A stretch of 64,000 nt of DNA, from assembly GCA_018136815.1 (NCBI GenBank), contig CM030939.1:2488808-2552807 (forward strand), written 5' to 3'. The position numbers and the translations under genes are program-made. The notes below the pieces were generated by a model that was not told the origin of the DNA, did not search any database, and saw only the letters and a program-made list of their open reading frames with translations. Shown piece by piece: positions 32,814 to 43,059 of the stretch (position 1 is its first letter; each line of letters begins with the position of its first letter). The DNA comes from Isochrysis galbana. Taxonomy: Eukaryota > Haptophyta > Isochrysidales > Isochrysidaceae.

Positions 32814-33411
32814 ATGCACCGGCAGAAGTGGACCGGGCCGCGGCTGCGGGCAGATCTCGATGGGGGAGACATGTTTGATCAAGGGTGCGGCGCCGGCGGC
32901 TCGAGCACTCGGTCGCAGGAGAGCCTTTCCTTCTCCCCCTCCGCTACGGCCAGCGTGGCGGCGCGGAGCGAGCGCAAGGCGGGTCTGGCGGCCATGGGCG
33001 CGGCCTCCCAGGCTGGGAGGCGCGGCACTTCGCCCATGTAGGCATTGGGGCTGGCCAAGATGCGGCTGGGCTCGATTTCGTGGCCGCAGCAGTCACTGTG
33101 CGACGGCTGCTTGGCAGCAGTGCCGCTGTGATTTGGAGTACGTTCGACGTAGGGGGTGAGGGACTCGATTTTTGTACCTGGAGCAGGCGAAGCTGGCTGC
33201 AGCCCTCAAGGCGGGGATGATGCCGATCGTCCTGCATGCTCAGGTCGGGCGGAGGCGGCCGTGTGTGGCCGCGACGGTCTACTGATTCGGACATCCGACG
33301 CCGCTCCGAAAGGGGCGTAAGAGTGACCTTACGGTACGGGCTACAGGTCAAAGTGTCGGGCTTGCAGCGCCTCGCGGCTGTGGCAATCCTCCAGAGCTAC
33401 ATCGGGGTATG
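32814..33411 (+). other. Possible passenger gene or captured exons inside the transposon
   Basis: On the plus strand, convergent with the transposase, there is a series of exon-like pieces in matching phase 0. One ends AAVIWSTFD before GTAGGG (33150). One reads AKLAAALKAGMMPIVLHAQ between GAGCAG and GTCGGG (about 33187-33243). One reads VKVSGLQRLAAVAILQSYIG between CTACAG and GTATGC (about 33347-33408). A further upstream frame starts at ATG 32814. I do not recognise the protein. It may be a second transposon gene or host exons picked up by the element; chance exon-like stretches remain possible. Confidence 0.35.
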
Positions 33412-33820
33412 CCTGCCCGTATTTTTTCGGATTTTTACTGAACGTTTTTGGGGGTCCCAATCCCCTCACACCGTCTTTTTCTTGGGGGGGGGGGCTCGTC
33501 TTGCTCGCTAGTGGTATAATTCGGGAGGGTGATGCCATTAAAATCATTAAAAATCTGTTTTGGTACCTACTTGGAGTGTCCTCAAAGGGTGCCGAAGCTT
33601 TCGAGCCAACCCCAAGCCGTTCGGGGTGGGCATCAGATTGGATCGGAGGGGTCTTGCGCCAGCAGCAGGCCGGTTTGGAGCCGTCCAGGCGGCCGCTTGA
33701 GAAAAAAAAGGAATGCCCTACTAGCAGGAGGTGAGGAAGCCTCTGACGGAAACCTTTAGCAAATCAAGCTCTATTGAGGACTGTAAGGCTCTGAATTCAC
33801 TATCACCTACCACTCACCAC

Positions 33821-36592
33821 TCAAACAATCAACAAGTGCCACGCACGCGGAGTTCCCGGATTCACTGCACAACTATACTCGTGCACATCTAGGTAATGCG
33901 CCACCTCGCTATCGTCCACTTCATAATACACAAGATAGTTCGCGCGCTGCCCTGTCTCCTCGTCGATTTCTTCATCGTCATCCAATGCCTCTTCCACCAC
34001 ACCCATGCACCACCCCGCCCCGTCGAAGTTGTACATTAGTGCGCGGCCCAAGAGGCTTTCATCCCGCGCCGGCAGGGAGACTTGCACGGCCATGGCCAGC
34101 CCATCTGCCGGCTGGCACTCCTGGCACACAGGGGCAGCAGGCGCGGCAGGCGTGCGGGCATGCTCGGCCGAAGAGCCTGCTGTGCCCTCGGGCCTGGGCT
34201 TGCCAAGGCCATTGACGCACGCGGCGTTGCGTGGGTGGCAAGCTGTAGTGCACGGCTCGCGTGCGGACTTGCAAGGACAACCGCGCATGCACTTCCCGTT
34301 ACATGTGCACGCCTGCACCTCGCCCTTGCCCTTGTCGCGCGCGGGGCCGGCACCGGTCTCACCTTTGTATCTGAAGTTAGAATGGCTCTTCTGTGCCGCC
34401 CTCTTCTGTGTCTGACCCTTTCGTTGCTTCTTCCGATATCGCTTGTATTCCACAGTACGCCGGTGCAGAGACCGGCGCGCGCGCGTGGTGGCACGCTCCA
34501 GCCACATCTGCCGCTGCCACGCAGACGTGGAGAGGCCCAAGATGTCGTGCAGCCTAGCTTCCATCGTTCCGAACGCCTCAATGTCTGCGTCTTCCATGCC
34601 ATCAGCCGCCAACTGCAGCCGCCACTTGTGTATGCACACATTGTTGCAATGTGCGAGTGCGAGCCCTGTAGCGACCGTGTAGTGCGTGGGCCCCAGTCGC
34701 GTCTCCTTGTCCCGGTACTTCAGGGCGACCATTCCCACGCGCTCGGAGGAATTCTGGCAGACGCCGCCGAGCGTGGGATGAATGACTTCGCTGATGGGCT
34801 CGATGATCTGTTTCGTGAGCCACGCCTGCATCTCCAAGTTGAACTTTGCGCAGTCATTGTACTGGGAGGACACGTACGGTGTGCCGTCGGACTTGTGGGC
34901 GTCGTGCAGCCGACAGACGCGTTCTTCGCCCGTGAAGAAGCCCTTGCCTCGATGGATGTTGGACAGGTGATTCATCATTTCCTCCACGCCTTGGATGGCC
35001 AGGCTTTCCAAGCTTCGGTCGCGGTTCTCCGGCCTCGCCTTCCATGCGGCTACACCGCGGAGCGCGGCGGATGTGGAGCGCTGGAAGGACTTGACCAGGA
35101 GCGCCGACTCGTTCACGACTCCCCGATGAACTTTCGGTTGAATCTTGTTCACTGTGCCCTTGCCTGTCATCCTGTCGTCGCAATCGCAAGTAGTATGCCA
35201 CTTCTTTCCCGCCTCGACGGCTCTCTTCCCGCAATTCTTGGCCAGGTGGTTGGTGCACTTGAGCACGGTAAGGTTCCGGCAGTAGCCCGCATTTGCTCCC
35301 GTCTGCAAGCTAGCCTTCTCCATGACAATCGGAATGAGAGTGTTGGTCGTGGCGTCCCCGTCCAACACGATCCTGTCCAGCGAAGGAACCTTGTCGATGC
35401 CTTCCAATTCCAGTTGCTTATCCACCTCGTTGTTGAGCCAGCACACCACGTCGTCTAACATGTCGCCACAGCCGATGGCGTCCATCGCCTTGGAGGTATA
35501 ATCGAACCCGCCGCACTCGCTCAAGGAGTCTTCCCCAATGCAGTAATGTCGGAAGGCGATGATGGTCCCCGAGTCCAAATCACAAATCGTGCCGGAGCCA
35601 TTCGAAGAAGTGTGCCCGCGCGTCTGCCAAAAGAAATCATTTGTGAGCACGAGATTCTCGATTTGTCCGTAACGCACGATGAGCTTGCGACCCAAATCGA
35701 CGACTTCCTGCTGAAGAAGGCTCACGGCCGGCAAGAGAAGCCCGACGTACCGTTCGAAGGTCTGGTGCGAGATGTAGTTCGGCATGCCCCGAGCAATGTT
35801 GTCCGTCTCGTACTCGGCGTAGTTGCGCCCAGACAGCATGCACGCGATGACGTCCCGCACAACAAACTCAGGCCGCGCGTTTGTCTTCGTTCGCCGTCTT
35901 GCCTTCCGTCCGCCGCCGAGCTGCCTAGCATTCACGTTGTCGTGCTCATCGTCGTCATCCTCATCTCCGACGTTGGTGATGTTCAGCCTCACGCTCTCGT
36001 TGGTGTTTAAGTTGATGATGTTCCCACAGCTGTCGCAGCGGAAGGCGAGGATGAAGTTGGCGCAGATGCCCACGGTCACTCGTGTTTCGGGCGCGAGGGG
36101 GGTGGCTTGCGCCGCGCAACATCGTGTGAGGAAGCCCGTGGCTATTCCCCTGCACACGGCTCGCACATCCATTGCCGCGTACATGTCAAACGCGGCGGAT
36201 GACGTCTGCCCCTCCACCTCCTTTCGACGCGCGCGCTGCGCCGCCAGAAGATCTTGGTCTCGCCGCCTGGCCTCGCCCGGAGAGAAGATGTCAGACTCAC
36301 GCCGGGCTCTCTTGGCAGGGCGGGTAGAGCTGCTCCTGCTCCTGCCACGCTGCCCCGGCCCTATCGGGGACGACGAGCTCCGACTCCTACCACGGCCCGG
36401 CGGTCGGCCACGCGCACGTGCTGCAGGAGGCGCTACGTCCGGTGTGGGGGGGGGGGGCTTCCTCGGTCGGCCCCGTCGTCGTTGTCGCGGTGCGGCTGCC
36501 TCATGCAAGACCTCAGGGTCAGAGACCTCCCCGTCCGTGCTGCCGCCCATGGACTCGTCATCCGCCTCTCCTGGGGAGCTACTTCGAGGCAT
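33821..36592 (-). CDS. Kolobok/Mutator-like transposase with CXC and Tudor-like tail
   Basis: 923 residues from ATG 36592, single exon. The frame stays open to the terminal repeat but starts there with GTG, so the first ATG is used. N-terminus: basic, with AT-hook-like GRPRKPPPP (about 42-50) and Arg/Ser-rich stretches. Core: NDFFWQTRGHTSSNG (about 318-332) followed by LDSGTIIAFRHYC corresponds to the first catalytic Asp region of the Mutator/Kolobok DDE domain; DRIVLDGDATTN (about 406-417) gives the second Asp; LKCTNHLAKNCGKR (about 444-457) is the conserved Cys/His block. C-terminus: cysteine cluster CTCNGKCMRGCPCKS...CTTACHP resembling CXC domains, then LLGRALMYNFDGAGWCMGVV...YLVYYEVDDSE, a Tudor/Agenet-like fold. 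Catalyses excision and integration of its own element. No stop or frameshift seen. Confidence 0.85.
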   Translation of the reverse strand: MPRSSSPGEADDESMGGSTDGEVSDPEVLHEAAAPRQRRRGRPRKPPPPTPDVAPPAARARGRPPGRGRSRSSSSPIGPGQRGRSRSSSTRPAKRARRESDIFSPGEARRRDQDLLAAQRARRKEVEGQTSSAAFDMYAAMDVRAVCRGIATGFLTRCCAAQATPLAPETRVTVGICANFILAFRCDSCGNIINLNTNESVRLNITNVGDEDDDDEHDNVNARQLGGGRKARRRTKTNARPEFVVRDVIACMLSGRNYAEYETDNIARGMPNYISHQTFERYVGLLLPAVSLLQQEVVDLGRKLIVRYGQIENLVLTNDFFWQTRGHTSSNGSGTICDLDSGTIIAFRHYCIGEDSLSECGGFDYTSKAMDAIGCGDMLDDVVCWLNNEVDKQLELEGIDKVPSLDRIVLDGDATTNTLIPIVMEKASLQTGANAGYCRNLTVLKCTNHLAKNCGKRAVEAGKKWHTTCDCDDRMTGKGTVNKIQPKVHRGVVNESALLVKSFQRSTSAALRGVAAWKARPENRDRSLESLAIQGVEEMMNHLSNIHRGKGFFTGEERVCRLHDAHKSDGTPYVSSQYNDCAKFNLEMQAWLTKQIIEPISEVIHPTLGGVCQNSSERVGMVALKYRDKETRLGPTHYTVATGLALAHCNNVCIHKWRLQLAADGMEDADIEAFGTMEARLHDILGLSTSAWQRQMWLERATTRARRSLHRRTVEYKRYRKKQRKGQTQKRAAQKSHSNFRYKGETGAGPARDKGKGEVQACTCNGKCMRGCPCKSAREPCTTACHPRNAACVNGLGKPRPEGTAGSSAEHARTPAAPAAPVCQECQPADGLAMAVQVSLPARDESLLGRALMYNFDGAGWCMGVVEEALDDDEEIDEETGQRANYLVYYEVDDSEVAHYLDVHEYSCAVNPGTPRAWHLLIV

Positions 36593-36681
36593 GGGGGGGG
36601 CGGAGGGCGGGTGTCCCCACCCGCGTACCCTTTTCGCGCGCGCGGGGGGGGGGGCTCCAAAACTTGGGCTTACCACCTTAA

Positions 36682-37577
36682 TAATAGCGGAGAGTTAGTA
36701 CCGCTACTGTGTGACTAGACCCTGGTACGAACCCGACAATCCAAAATACAAAATACATGCCTGCACATGCACGCCTGGATTGGTGTGTTGCGGGTGGCAC
36801 GATCTACGATCTACAAGTGTCACACTTTATTAATTAAACTTCCCCCTCGTAAGCCCCCGGCTCCCGTTAGAGCCCATCCGCACAAGTTGCATTGGACATA
36901 AGCCCTACTTGGTACTTGGGTGTATTCACTGGCAAAAAGCACAGGACAAGATGGAGCTCTCGTCGCTGTAGCAGAACGGAGCACACAAGCAGTTCACAAT
37001 CCAGAGCAGGCACTTCACTTTTAAGGTATGTATTGCTTTAGCAGAGATGAGGTTCGTTCCTCTGTTCTAAAAAAGTATTACTTCATCTGCACTCCCCCCG
37101 TCCCGAGCGAGCCACTGTCGTTGTCGCTCGACGCCCCCCCCCCCCCCCCCCCCCCCTTCACCCGGCTGGCGTAAAAAAAAACTCTTGGGGCGTTGAGAGG
37201 CGCTGTGCTTCCGCCCGCTCTCTATCTCTCCCTCTCTCCCTCTTTCCCCCTCTCCCTCCCTCTCTTTCTATCCCCGTCTCTCCGCCTCTCCGTCTCTCCG
37301 CCTCTCCATCTCCCCGTCTCTCAGTCTCCGCCTCTCCCTCTCCTTATCTCCCACCCCTCTCTCGTCGGCGCCCCCCCCACTGCCAGCTCTCTTCCTTCTT
37401 ACACAGAATCAAACCCCACTCTTGCGTGGCGTCAATCTCTTGCTTTCCTAATTCACCCTCTTTCTCTTTCTCCCTCTCCGTCTTGCACAAGCGTCCGACG
37501 CTCCCGACTCCACCTGCGCCTTTGTCCCTCCAACCCTCTCCCTCACCGCGCTCGCTCGGCGGGCAAGCTTGGCGTCA
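36682..37577 (+). promoter_or_regulatory. Upstream region of the NPF/DPF protein gene
   Basis: A C run (about 37134-37156) is followed by a long CT-rich sense-strand stretch (37205-37540) before the ATG at 37578. 36682-37130 has no gene; it includes AT-rich DNA around 36824-36840. Confidence 0.4.
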
Positions 37578-40158
37578 ATGAGTCATGGGGTCGTATCTGA
37601 CCGCCATGACCACCTGGGCTCCCAGAATGACGCGCTCAAGGCGCAGGTCCGCGCAGGGCAGAGTCGGCGCACTGCGCTCTCCCCACTGGCTCTTCCCTCT
37701 CACCGCTCTCGCTCTGCTCTCACCCCTGATGCAGCGCAAGCACACTTAGGACTCCGCCGCTAACCACCTTCACATCCACCCGTGTCAGATCAAAGCAGCA
37801 CGCCAGGAGCTCGCCGAGGCGCGCAAGGCCCACTCACGCCTTAAGAAGGCGGCATCTGATGACCTATCAGATCTGAGCAAAATCGACAAGCAGATCGCCA
37901 AACTCCGGAAGCAGAATGCGGAGATGCGGTCGCAGCTCGACCAGACGAACCGCGTCGATGACATGAAGGCGTTGCGCAGCGAAGTTGCGGATCTACAACA
38001 GCAGCTGGAGGCGCAGGAGCTCGAGAATGAGACGTTACAGAAGCTTCTCGACAGACAGAGACAGGGCGTCGCGCAGCAGGGTCCGACGGAGGGCCAGCAG
38101 AAGGAGGCGACACGGTTGAAGCAGCAAGTGCGCGCTTTGCAAAGACAACTTCGGGAGGAGGGCAAGGCATCTGTCCAGGGCGGTCGCCAGCAGCAGCAGC
38201 AGCATCTTGAGTATGCCAAGCTGTGCGAGCGCCGCAGCCGGCTGAAGCGCTCACTCGAAGAGGGGGAGGTTGCGCTCCAGCGCATCAAGCCGGCGGTGGA
38301 GTCTGTGGATGTAGTCAAGCGGCTGGAGGAGTCAGAGAAGACTCTTAAGGGCATCAAGCAGCAGCGCAAGCTGCAGAAGAAGAAGTACGATGTGCGAGTC
38401 CATGACCTCAAGTCTGAGCTAGACAAGCTCAGGACCAGCCTTGAGCACCACACCACATCCATTATGAGGAAGCGTGAGGCTATGGTCGAGGCCTACGAAG
38501 CGCTGGGATTGGAGCCGCCCGAGTCCGTTGACGCCAACGAGGCAGAGTTGTTGGCCGAGATTGGGCGCGCACAGGACGAGGAGGCTCGGCGCGAGCGGAT
38601 GCAGGCCAAGGCGCACGTGCGCGCGGAGCAAGCCGCGGACACGAGTCCGCCAGCGAATATTAAGCGGAGTGCTGCGGAGGCTCGGCGACAGCAGAAGAAA
38701 GCCGCAACACTGCTGCAGGCACACCAGCGAGGTCGCACGGCGCGCCTTGAGGTGGCCACAAGACGAGCGGAGCGCCTTGCGGAGATAGGACGGAGTAAAA
38801 AATCGGCCGTCAACCCCTTTGGAATTGGTGGTGGCAAGAAAAAGAAGGGCCTCTTTGGGGGTGGTATCTCCATGACAAGTGCGCAGCCTGCTGCCGCCGC
38901 ATCTGCGGCGTCCACCCTCTCTGTGCGTGATGCCAAGCCGATCAGCGCCAGCCCCTTTGCGTCAAAAGCGCCCATATCAAAGCCTGCGATTAGCGATGAA
39001 CCTCCTTCGTCTTGGAAAGTAGCGCCGCCCGCTAGCGCAAATCCGCCCGTGACGCCGCAGTCAGCCGTTGAGACACCGCGTGTCCTTGGCGAGGAAGGAG
39101 GGTCCATATCGGCAGCGTCGCCACCACAGCTTACTTCCGTGGTGCCGTCTGCTGCCGACGCCCCCGCTCCCAGTGCGCTAGCGCAGCCTGCTCTTGCTGT
39201 CGGTCAGCCCAAAATGGGCAGGCGGCGGCGTATGCTTGATAATTCTGACGACACGCCTGTGCTTTCCAGCGGCGCGAGCTATGCGCCGCCATTGCTCGCG
39301 CCTGTGGTGCCGCCAGCCTCGGCGCCCCGCCGCACTCCGTCAGCGGCACGACCCGGGCCCGTCATGGATGAAGCGCCGAACGGGGAGCGGCAAGCGGGTG
39401 TAGGGTTTGGGGGAGGCGGCACGATCTCTTCCGCACTCGCCGCCGCCCGAGAAGAGATGGCCTCTGGGGGTAGTCATCGCGACAAGGCGCTGGGGTTCGG
39501 AGGTGCAGGCTCGCTCGGCGGCGCTCTCGCGGCTGCGCGCGAGGAGATGGCGGGGGGGGGGGGGGCGTTTTTTGGCACCGGTACGAGACCAATGGGGCTA
39601 GGGCGGCGCGCTGGTGCAGGCGGTCCCATGCTTGGCAAGCCCGTGCTGGGGGGCGTGCCAGCGTCCACGGGGCCTCGAAATGACCTCGAGCTGGACTTTG
39701 GTACCGGCCCGACGAGGCAGCCGATCGCCGATCCGTTTGCCAACGTGCAGTCTAGGATACCGGCGCCCGCATCGGATCCGTTTGCGCGGAAGCCTCTCGG
39801 CTCAAAGCCGGCCGACACGCCGATTAACCCGTCGGGCGCATTGCCCGATCCCTTCGCCAAGCCGCCGCTCGCCAAGCCCCCTCCCAAACTACTGTCGCCG
39901 AGCAAGCTGACCGCACCCAACTTCACGGACGAGATCGACGACGAACAATTGGCGGCCGAGGAGCAAGCCTTCTTGGCACGCATGAAGGGGGGAGGCGGGA
40001 ACATGGCGCCGGCCGACACCACTGTCGCCGAGCATCCGCCATCGGCGGCGGCACGGGCGGCGGCGCCAATTCTGGGCAAGGAAGAGCCTGCGTCGGTTCA
40101 AATGCGCGCCTCATTTGTGGACGACGTCGCTGATGTGAGTGATGAGGAGCTCTTGTAG
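37578..40158 (+). CDS. Coiled-coil protein with IQ-like segment and NPF/DPF motifs, two exons
   Basis: Exon 1 (37578-37646) and exon 2 (37789-40158) join in phase 0 (CAG|GTCCGC...GTCAG|ATC), giving 812 residues. Residues from about 15 to 280 are rich in Lys, Glu, Gln and Leu with heptad spacing: a long coiled coil. Next comes AATLLQAHQRGRTARLE, which resembles an IQ (calmodulin-binding) motif. The rest is Pro/Ala/Ser-rich and probably disordered. It carries NPF (VNPFGIGG) and three DPF motifs (ADPFANV, SDPFARK, PDPFAKP), which in other eukaryotes bind EH domains and the AP-2 appendage, and a tandem repeat of ALAAAREEMA with GFGG before it. An acidic helix and DEELL end the protein. A role in endocytosis or vesicle traffic is inferred from the motifs only; no named family was recognised. 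Confidence 0.7.
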
Positions 40159-40387
40159 CAGGAGAAGCTTGCCCGAAGAATGCGCACGATGCGGTAGATC
40201 GTATAGTAGCGCATATTGGTTATAGGAAGCGGAAGCGGCGTTGAATCCCCAGTCTCAGTCTCCAAAGCTAGAAATAAACATGTGTGCTGCACTTTTTCGA
40301 CTGTATAGGGTGGTGCCAAATGAAATACCTCCACGGGGGGCCGTCTATTGCGACGGAAAATTTTCGACGCAAAATCGTTCGAAAAAA

Positions 40388-40425
40388 AAATCATCTGAAG
40401 GATCATGGCGAACACCTACTATCGA
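40388..40425 (-). repeat. Repeat R3 copy next to R4
   Basis: The reverse complement reads GTAGGTGTTCGCC and CTTCAGATGATTTTT. It is followed at 40450-40480 by CACCGCCCTTACATCCCTCGC, which also borders the R4 copy at 41400. Confidence 0.6.
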
Positions 40426-40481
40426 CTGGGCACAATACCCCCTTCCACTAACACCGCCCTTACATCCCTCGCCGCCGAAAA

Positions 40482-40950
40482 CCTACTTTTATAAGTGGGG
40501 GTCAATGGGGGCCTCGCGCCCCCCTCTTTCCATCGCGGACACCCCCCGGGGTGGGCCCGTACATTCAACCCCAGCCCCTGCCCTCTGGCAGGGGCAGGGC
40601 ACTCATCAAATCAGCCCAGACCCCTAGTGGGCGCGGGCCGCGAGCCGCACTCCCAGGCCCGCATGGGCCTGCTCTCGTACTGACTCCCCCCCCCATCCCT
40701 GGTCGCCAGGCAGACAGGGGCCTCAGGGCGGCACCCAAGGCCAGCGAGGCGAGCGAGGGAGAGGCAGGGGGGGCCAGGGGCTGAGCCCCAGCCTCCACTG
40801 CCCCCTGAGCTGCCCCTGCTGGCCCTCTGGGCGCCCCTGAAGGACCTCTGAGAGCAGGCCATGGCGCGCCGCATGGCGACGCGCCGCAGGGACCGGGGCG
40901 GAAGAGAATGGAACGAGGGAGAGGGGGGGATTTGCACCCCCCCGATGGAG
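40482..40950 (-). repeat. GC-rich repeat R4, copy B (longest)
   Basis: On the minus strand this matches copies A, C and D block by block, from GCCATGGCCTGCTCTC through CAGCTCAGGGGGCAGTGGAG and TGGCGACCAGGGATGG to the terminal CACTTATAAAAGTAGG at 40482. A perfect hairpin, CCCGTTTGC / GCAAACGGG around GTTA (40968-40989), lies just beyond its other end. No ORF is shared with the other copies. Confidence 0.75.
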
Positions 40951-41422
40951 TGTGGTGAGAAACGAGCCCCGTTTGCGTTAGCAAACGGGCGAAGGGGGGC
41001 GGCTGGCGACAGGAGAGGCGAGAAGAAGGGAGTGGCTCAAGACGTCCCTGTGGCAGATATCGGGGGGCGCAGTCATTTATTTCTTCGAGGACCGCTCGCG
41101 GCGCGAGCTGTAAGGGCCGTTCCCCTTTTTTGACGAGAGGTTCCTCCCCCCCCCCCCGGTGCTTTTTCCCGGAGAGTCGGCCGGCGTCGACCGGACCGCC
41201 TCAATGGGTTTTCCCTCATTTTAACTTGTGGGGAGTTAGAATGGGAGCCGGGGGCCTGCGAGGGGGGAGATGTGGAAGGGTGCATAGGAGTATGTATTTG
41301 TGACAACAGCACGCGCCAAGGTGTACGGGCAGGTGCGCTGAGGGCTGTCGTGTTAGTACCGGGCTAGTGAGAGTAGTGGTACTAATGCTCAGATAGATTT
41401 GTTTGTTACATCCCTCGCCGCC

Positions 41423-41645
41423 GAACTAAGTTTATACTTAGTTCGCCCCCATGGGAGGGCACGAGCCCCCCCCCCTCTCCACTCCTCCCCTGCCATGGGG
41501 GAGGAACCACCGATGCTCGTGGCATGCCTGATGGCTTGCCAGGATCAGGCATGCCAGGAGCAGACTGCCCTGCTGACCCACTCTCTCCCTGCAGGCTCGG
41601 CTGCCTCGCGCGTCCGGGCCTGTCGTGGCCAGCCCATCGCTCCAA
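41423..41645 (-). repeat. R4-related repeat, copy E
   Basis: On the minus strand the segment ends in a perfect palindrome with arms GAACTAAG and CTTAGTTC around TATAAA (plus strand 41423-41444), preceded by a GGGGG-rich block and a G/C-rich body with the inverted GCATGCC / GGCATGC words. The body differs from A-D, but the outer flank (GGCGGCGAGGGATGTAA) is the same as next to copy B. Confidence 0.55.
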
Positions 41646-41699
41646 CCCCCCTTCCCCCTCCCCCTCTGGTCGACAAGCATATAGGTGCAGAGTGGGGAT

Positions 41700-42498
41700 G
41701 TCGCATTCGCGAGCCTCTGCAGGCTATTCCGCTATTTTCCGCTCTACCGTTATAACCGCGATGGTAAATCATCAATCTTCGTTCTTATGTCTATCTCTAC
41801 GTCTACGACGGCTCCACGCTTCTATCAATCACTACACTTCACTCAATATTGGTCTACCATTATATCCACGTGGCCAAGCAGCTTCTACAGGCTTCTTTCT
41901 ACTCGGAATATGAATATGCTCTAGCTCTGGACTGATCACCCAGGCATGGAGATCAAGGGAGTAGTAAGCACGTGTCGATGATGACCAAGGAAGTAGCGAG
42001 CATCTTGCTTGCTAAAGTACACCCTCAAGAACCTCAAGCATCTAGACTCTGTAAGTCTAACACCTCTGTAAGCTTCTAGACTTTTTAAGTCTACCAGCTA
42101 CTCCATGGCTAAGCTACGAAAAGCTATAGGTAAAGTGCACGCCGCTGTGCTCGCGTTGAGACGCTATTCGCCGATGAATCTTGTAGGATCTTCACTAAGC
42201 ATGGATGAATCCCTTTCGCGCCTTTTCTGTGTGCAATCCTTCTCTAGGACGACGAGTTCTCTTCTGGCCAATTGGTTCCTTCTTTGCTCTCTCTGTTGAC
42301 CCACCGTGGCTTTCGCTCCCGTGTTTATTACGTGTTGCCCTTGTTTATGTTAGAAAGTGGTGTGGCGTGTCTTCGTACGCACCCAGCAGCCGTCGCAGCG
42401 CTCTGCGATCGAAGCCATGCCGTGACCCCTCGTACCCTTGACCCTTGAGCCCCTGCTGCCTTGTGTGTGGTCTCTCGCTAGAAATCACCCACTAGAGA
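41700..42498. other. Spacer without recognised genes
   Basis: Includes local repeats such as the TCTAGACT/AAGTCTA words around 42040-42095. No coding region supported. Confidence 0.45.
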
Positions 42499-42938
42499 TT
42501 GACTCAATCTGTTCCTATGGACCCATCACCGCCCTCTGCACTGCAAAATCCGCCCTCGCCGCCGCGCGCGGACCCCGTCACCACTGCACCCGTGCCCAAG
42601 CCTTCCCAAGTATCTTCACCCGCTACCCAAGTCGATAGGCCGCCTACGGACGCGTGGGTTGCCAAGGATGGAGTCTCAGGAGCCTTACCCGGATCCTGGG
42701 AACAGTCCATCTCCACAGGGGAGAGGCAGGAGGCAGGGGAGGCCAGGGCCCGGCCCCAGCCTCCTCTGCCCCCTGAGCTGGCCTCCAGCATCCAGGAGCC
42801 TCCGAGCCTCCAGGGGTCGCCAGGGGTAGCTGCAGGCCTGTCGCTGGCGCGCCATCGCGCGTGCCGCAGGAGAGGGGAGAGAGTGCGCGGAGAAGGGGGA
42901 TCCGCCCATCGAAAAATAGGTAAGTCCCGCACCTATTT
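42499..42938. mobile_element. ORF1-like fragment joined to an R4 copy (H) with hairpin
   Basis: The plus-strand frame beginning MDPSPPSALQNPPSPP (42517) has the Pro-rich style of the ORF1-like fragments at 9524 and 55550. At about 42715 it runs into sequence that matches the outer end of R4 copy B on the plus strand (AGCCTCCTCTGCCCCCTGAGCTG and onward), that is, a minus-oriented R4. Just beyond, AAATAGGT / ACCTATTT (42914-42938) forms a hairpin, as next to copy B. It appears to be one element inserted in another. Confidence 0.45.
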
Positions 42939-43059
42939 CTGTTTACAAAATAAGTCGATGCTAATATCGTGTTTCACTGTCGCTGTGTTTCTAAAAAAGC
43001 CAACAACGGCTGTTTTTGCTGCGTTTCTAGACCTAGCCCACCGTGTTTAACATCTAGGA

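Larger units (their letters stand above)
32718..36677 (-). mobile_element. Complete Kolobok-like DNA transposon (TTAA flanks)
   Basis: The element begins GGTGGTAAGCCCAAGTT (32718-32734) and ends with the exact reverse complement (36661-36677), a perfect 17-bp terminal inverted repeat. TTAA is present directly outside both ends (32714-32717 and 36678-36681), as expected from a TTAA target duplication. It encloses one uninterrupted transposase gene on the minus strand and about 1.1 kb of other sequence on its left side. TTAA duplications are made by piggyBac and Kolobok elements; the protein's Mutator/Kolobok-type core points to Kolobok. Perfect ends and an intact ORF suggest recent insertion. 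Confidence 0.88.

Noticed and set aside
34082-35458. 458-codon plus-strand ORF inside the transposon
   Set aside because: Antisense shadow of the transposase gene; codon pattern and motifs are on the minus strand.
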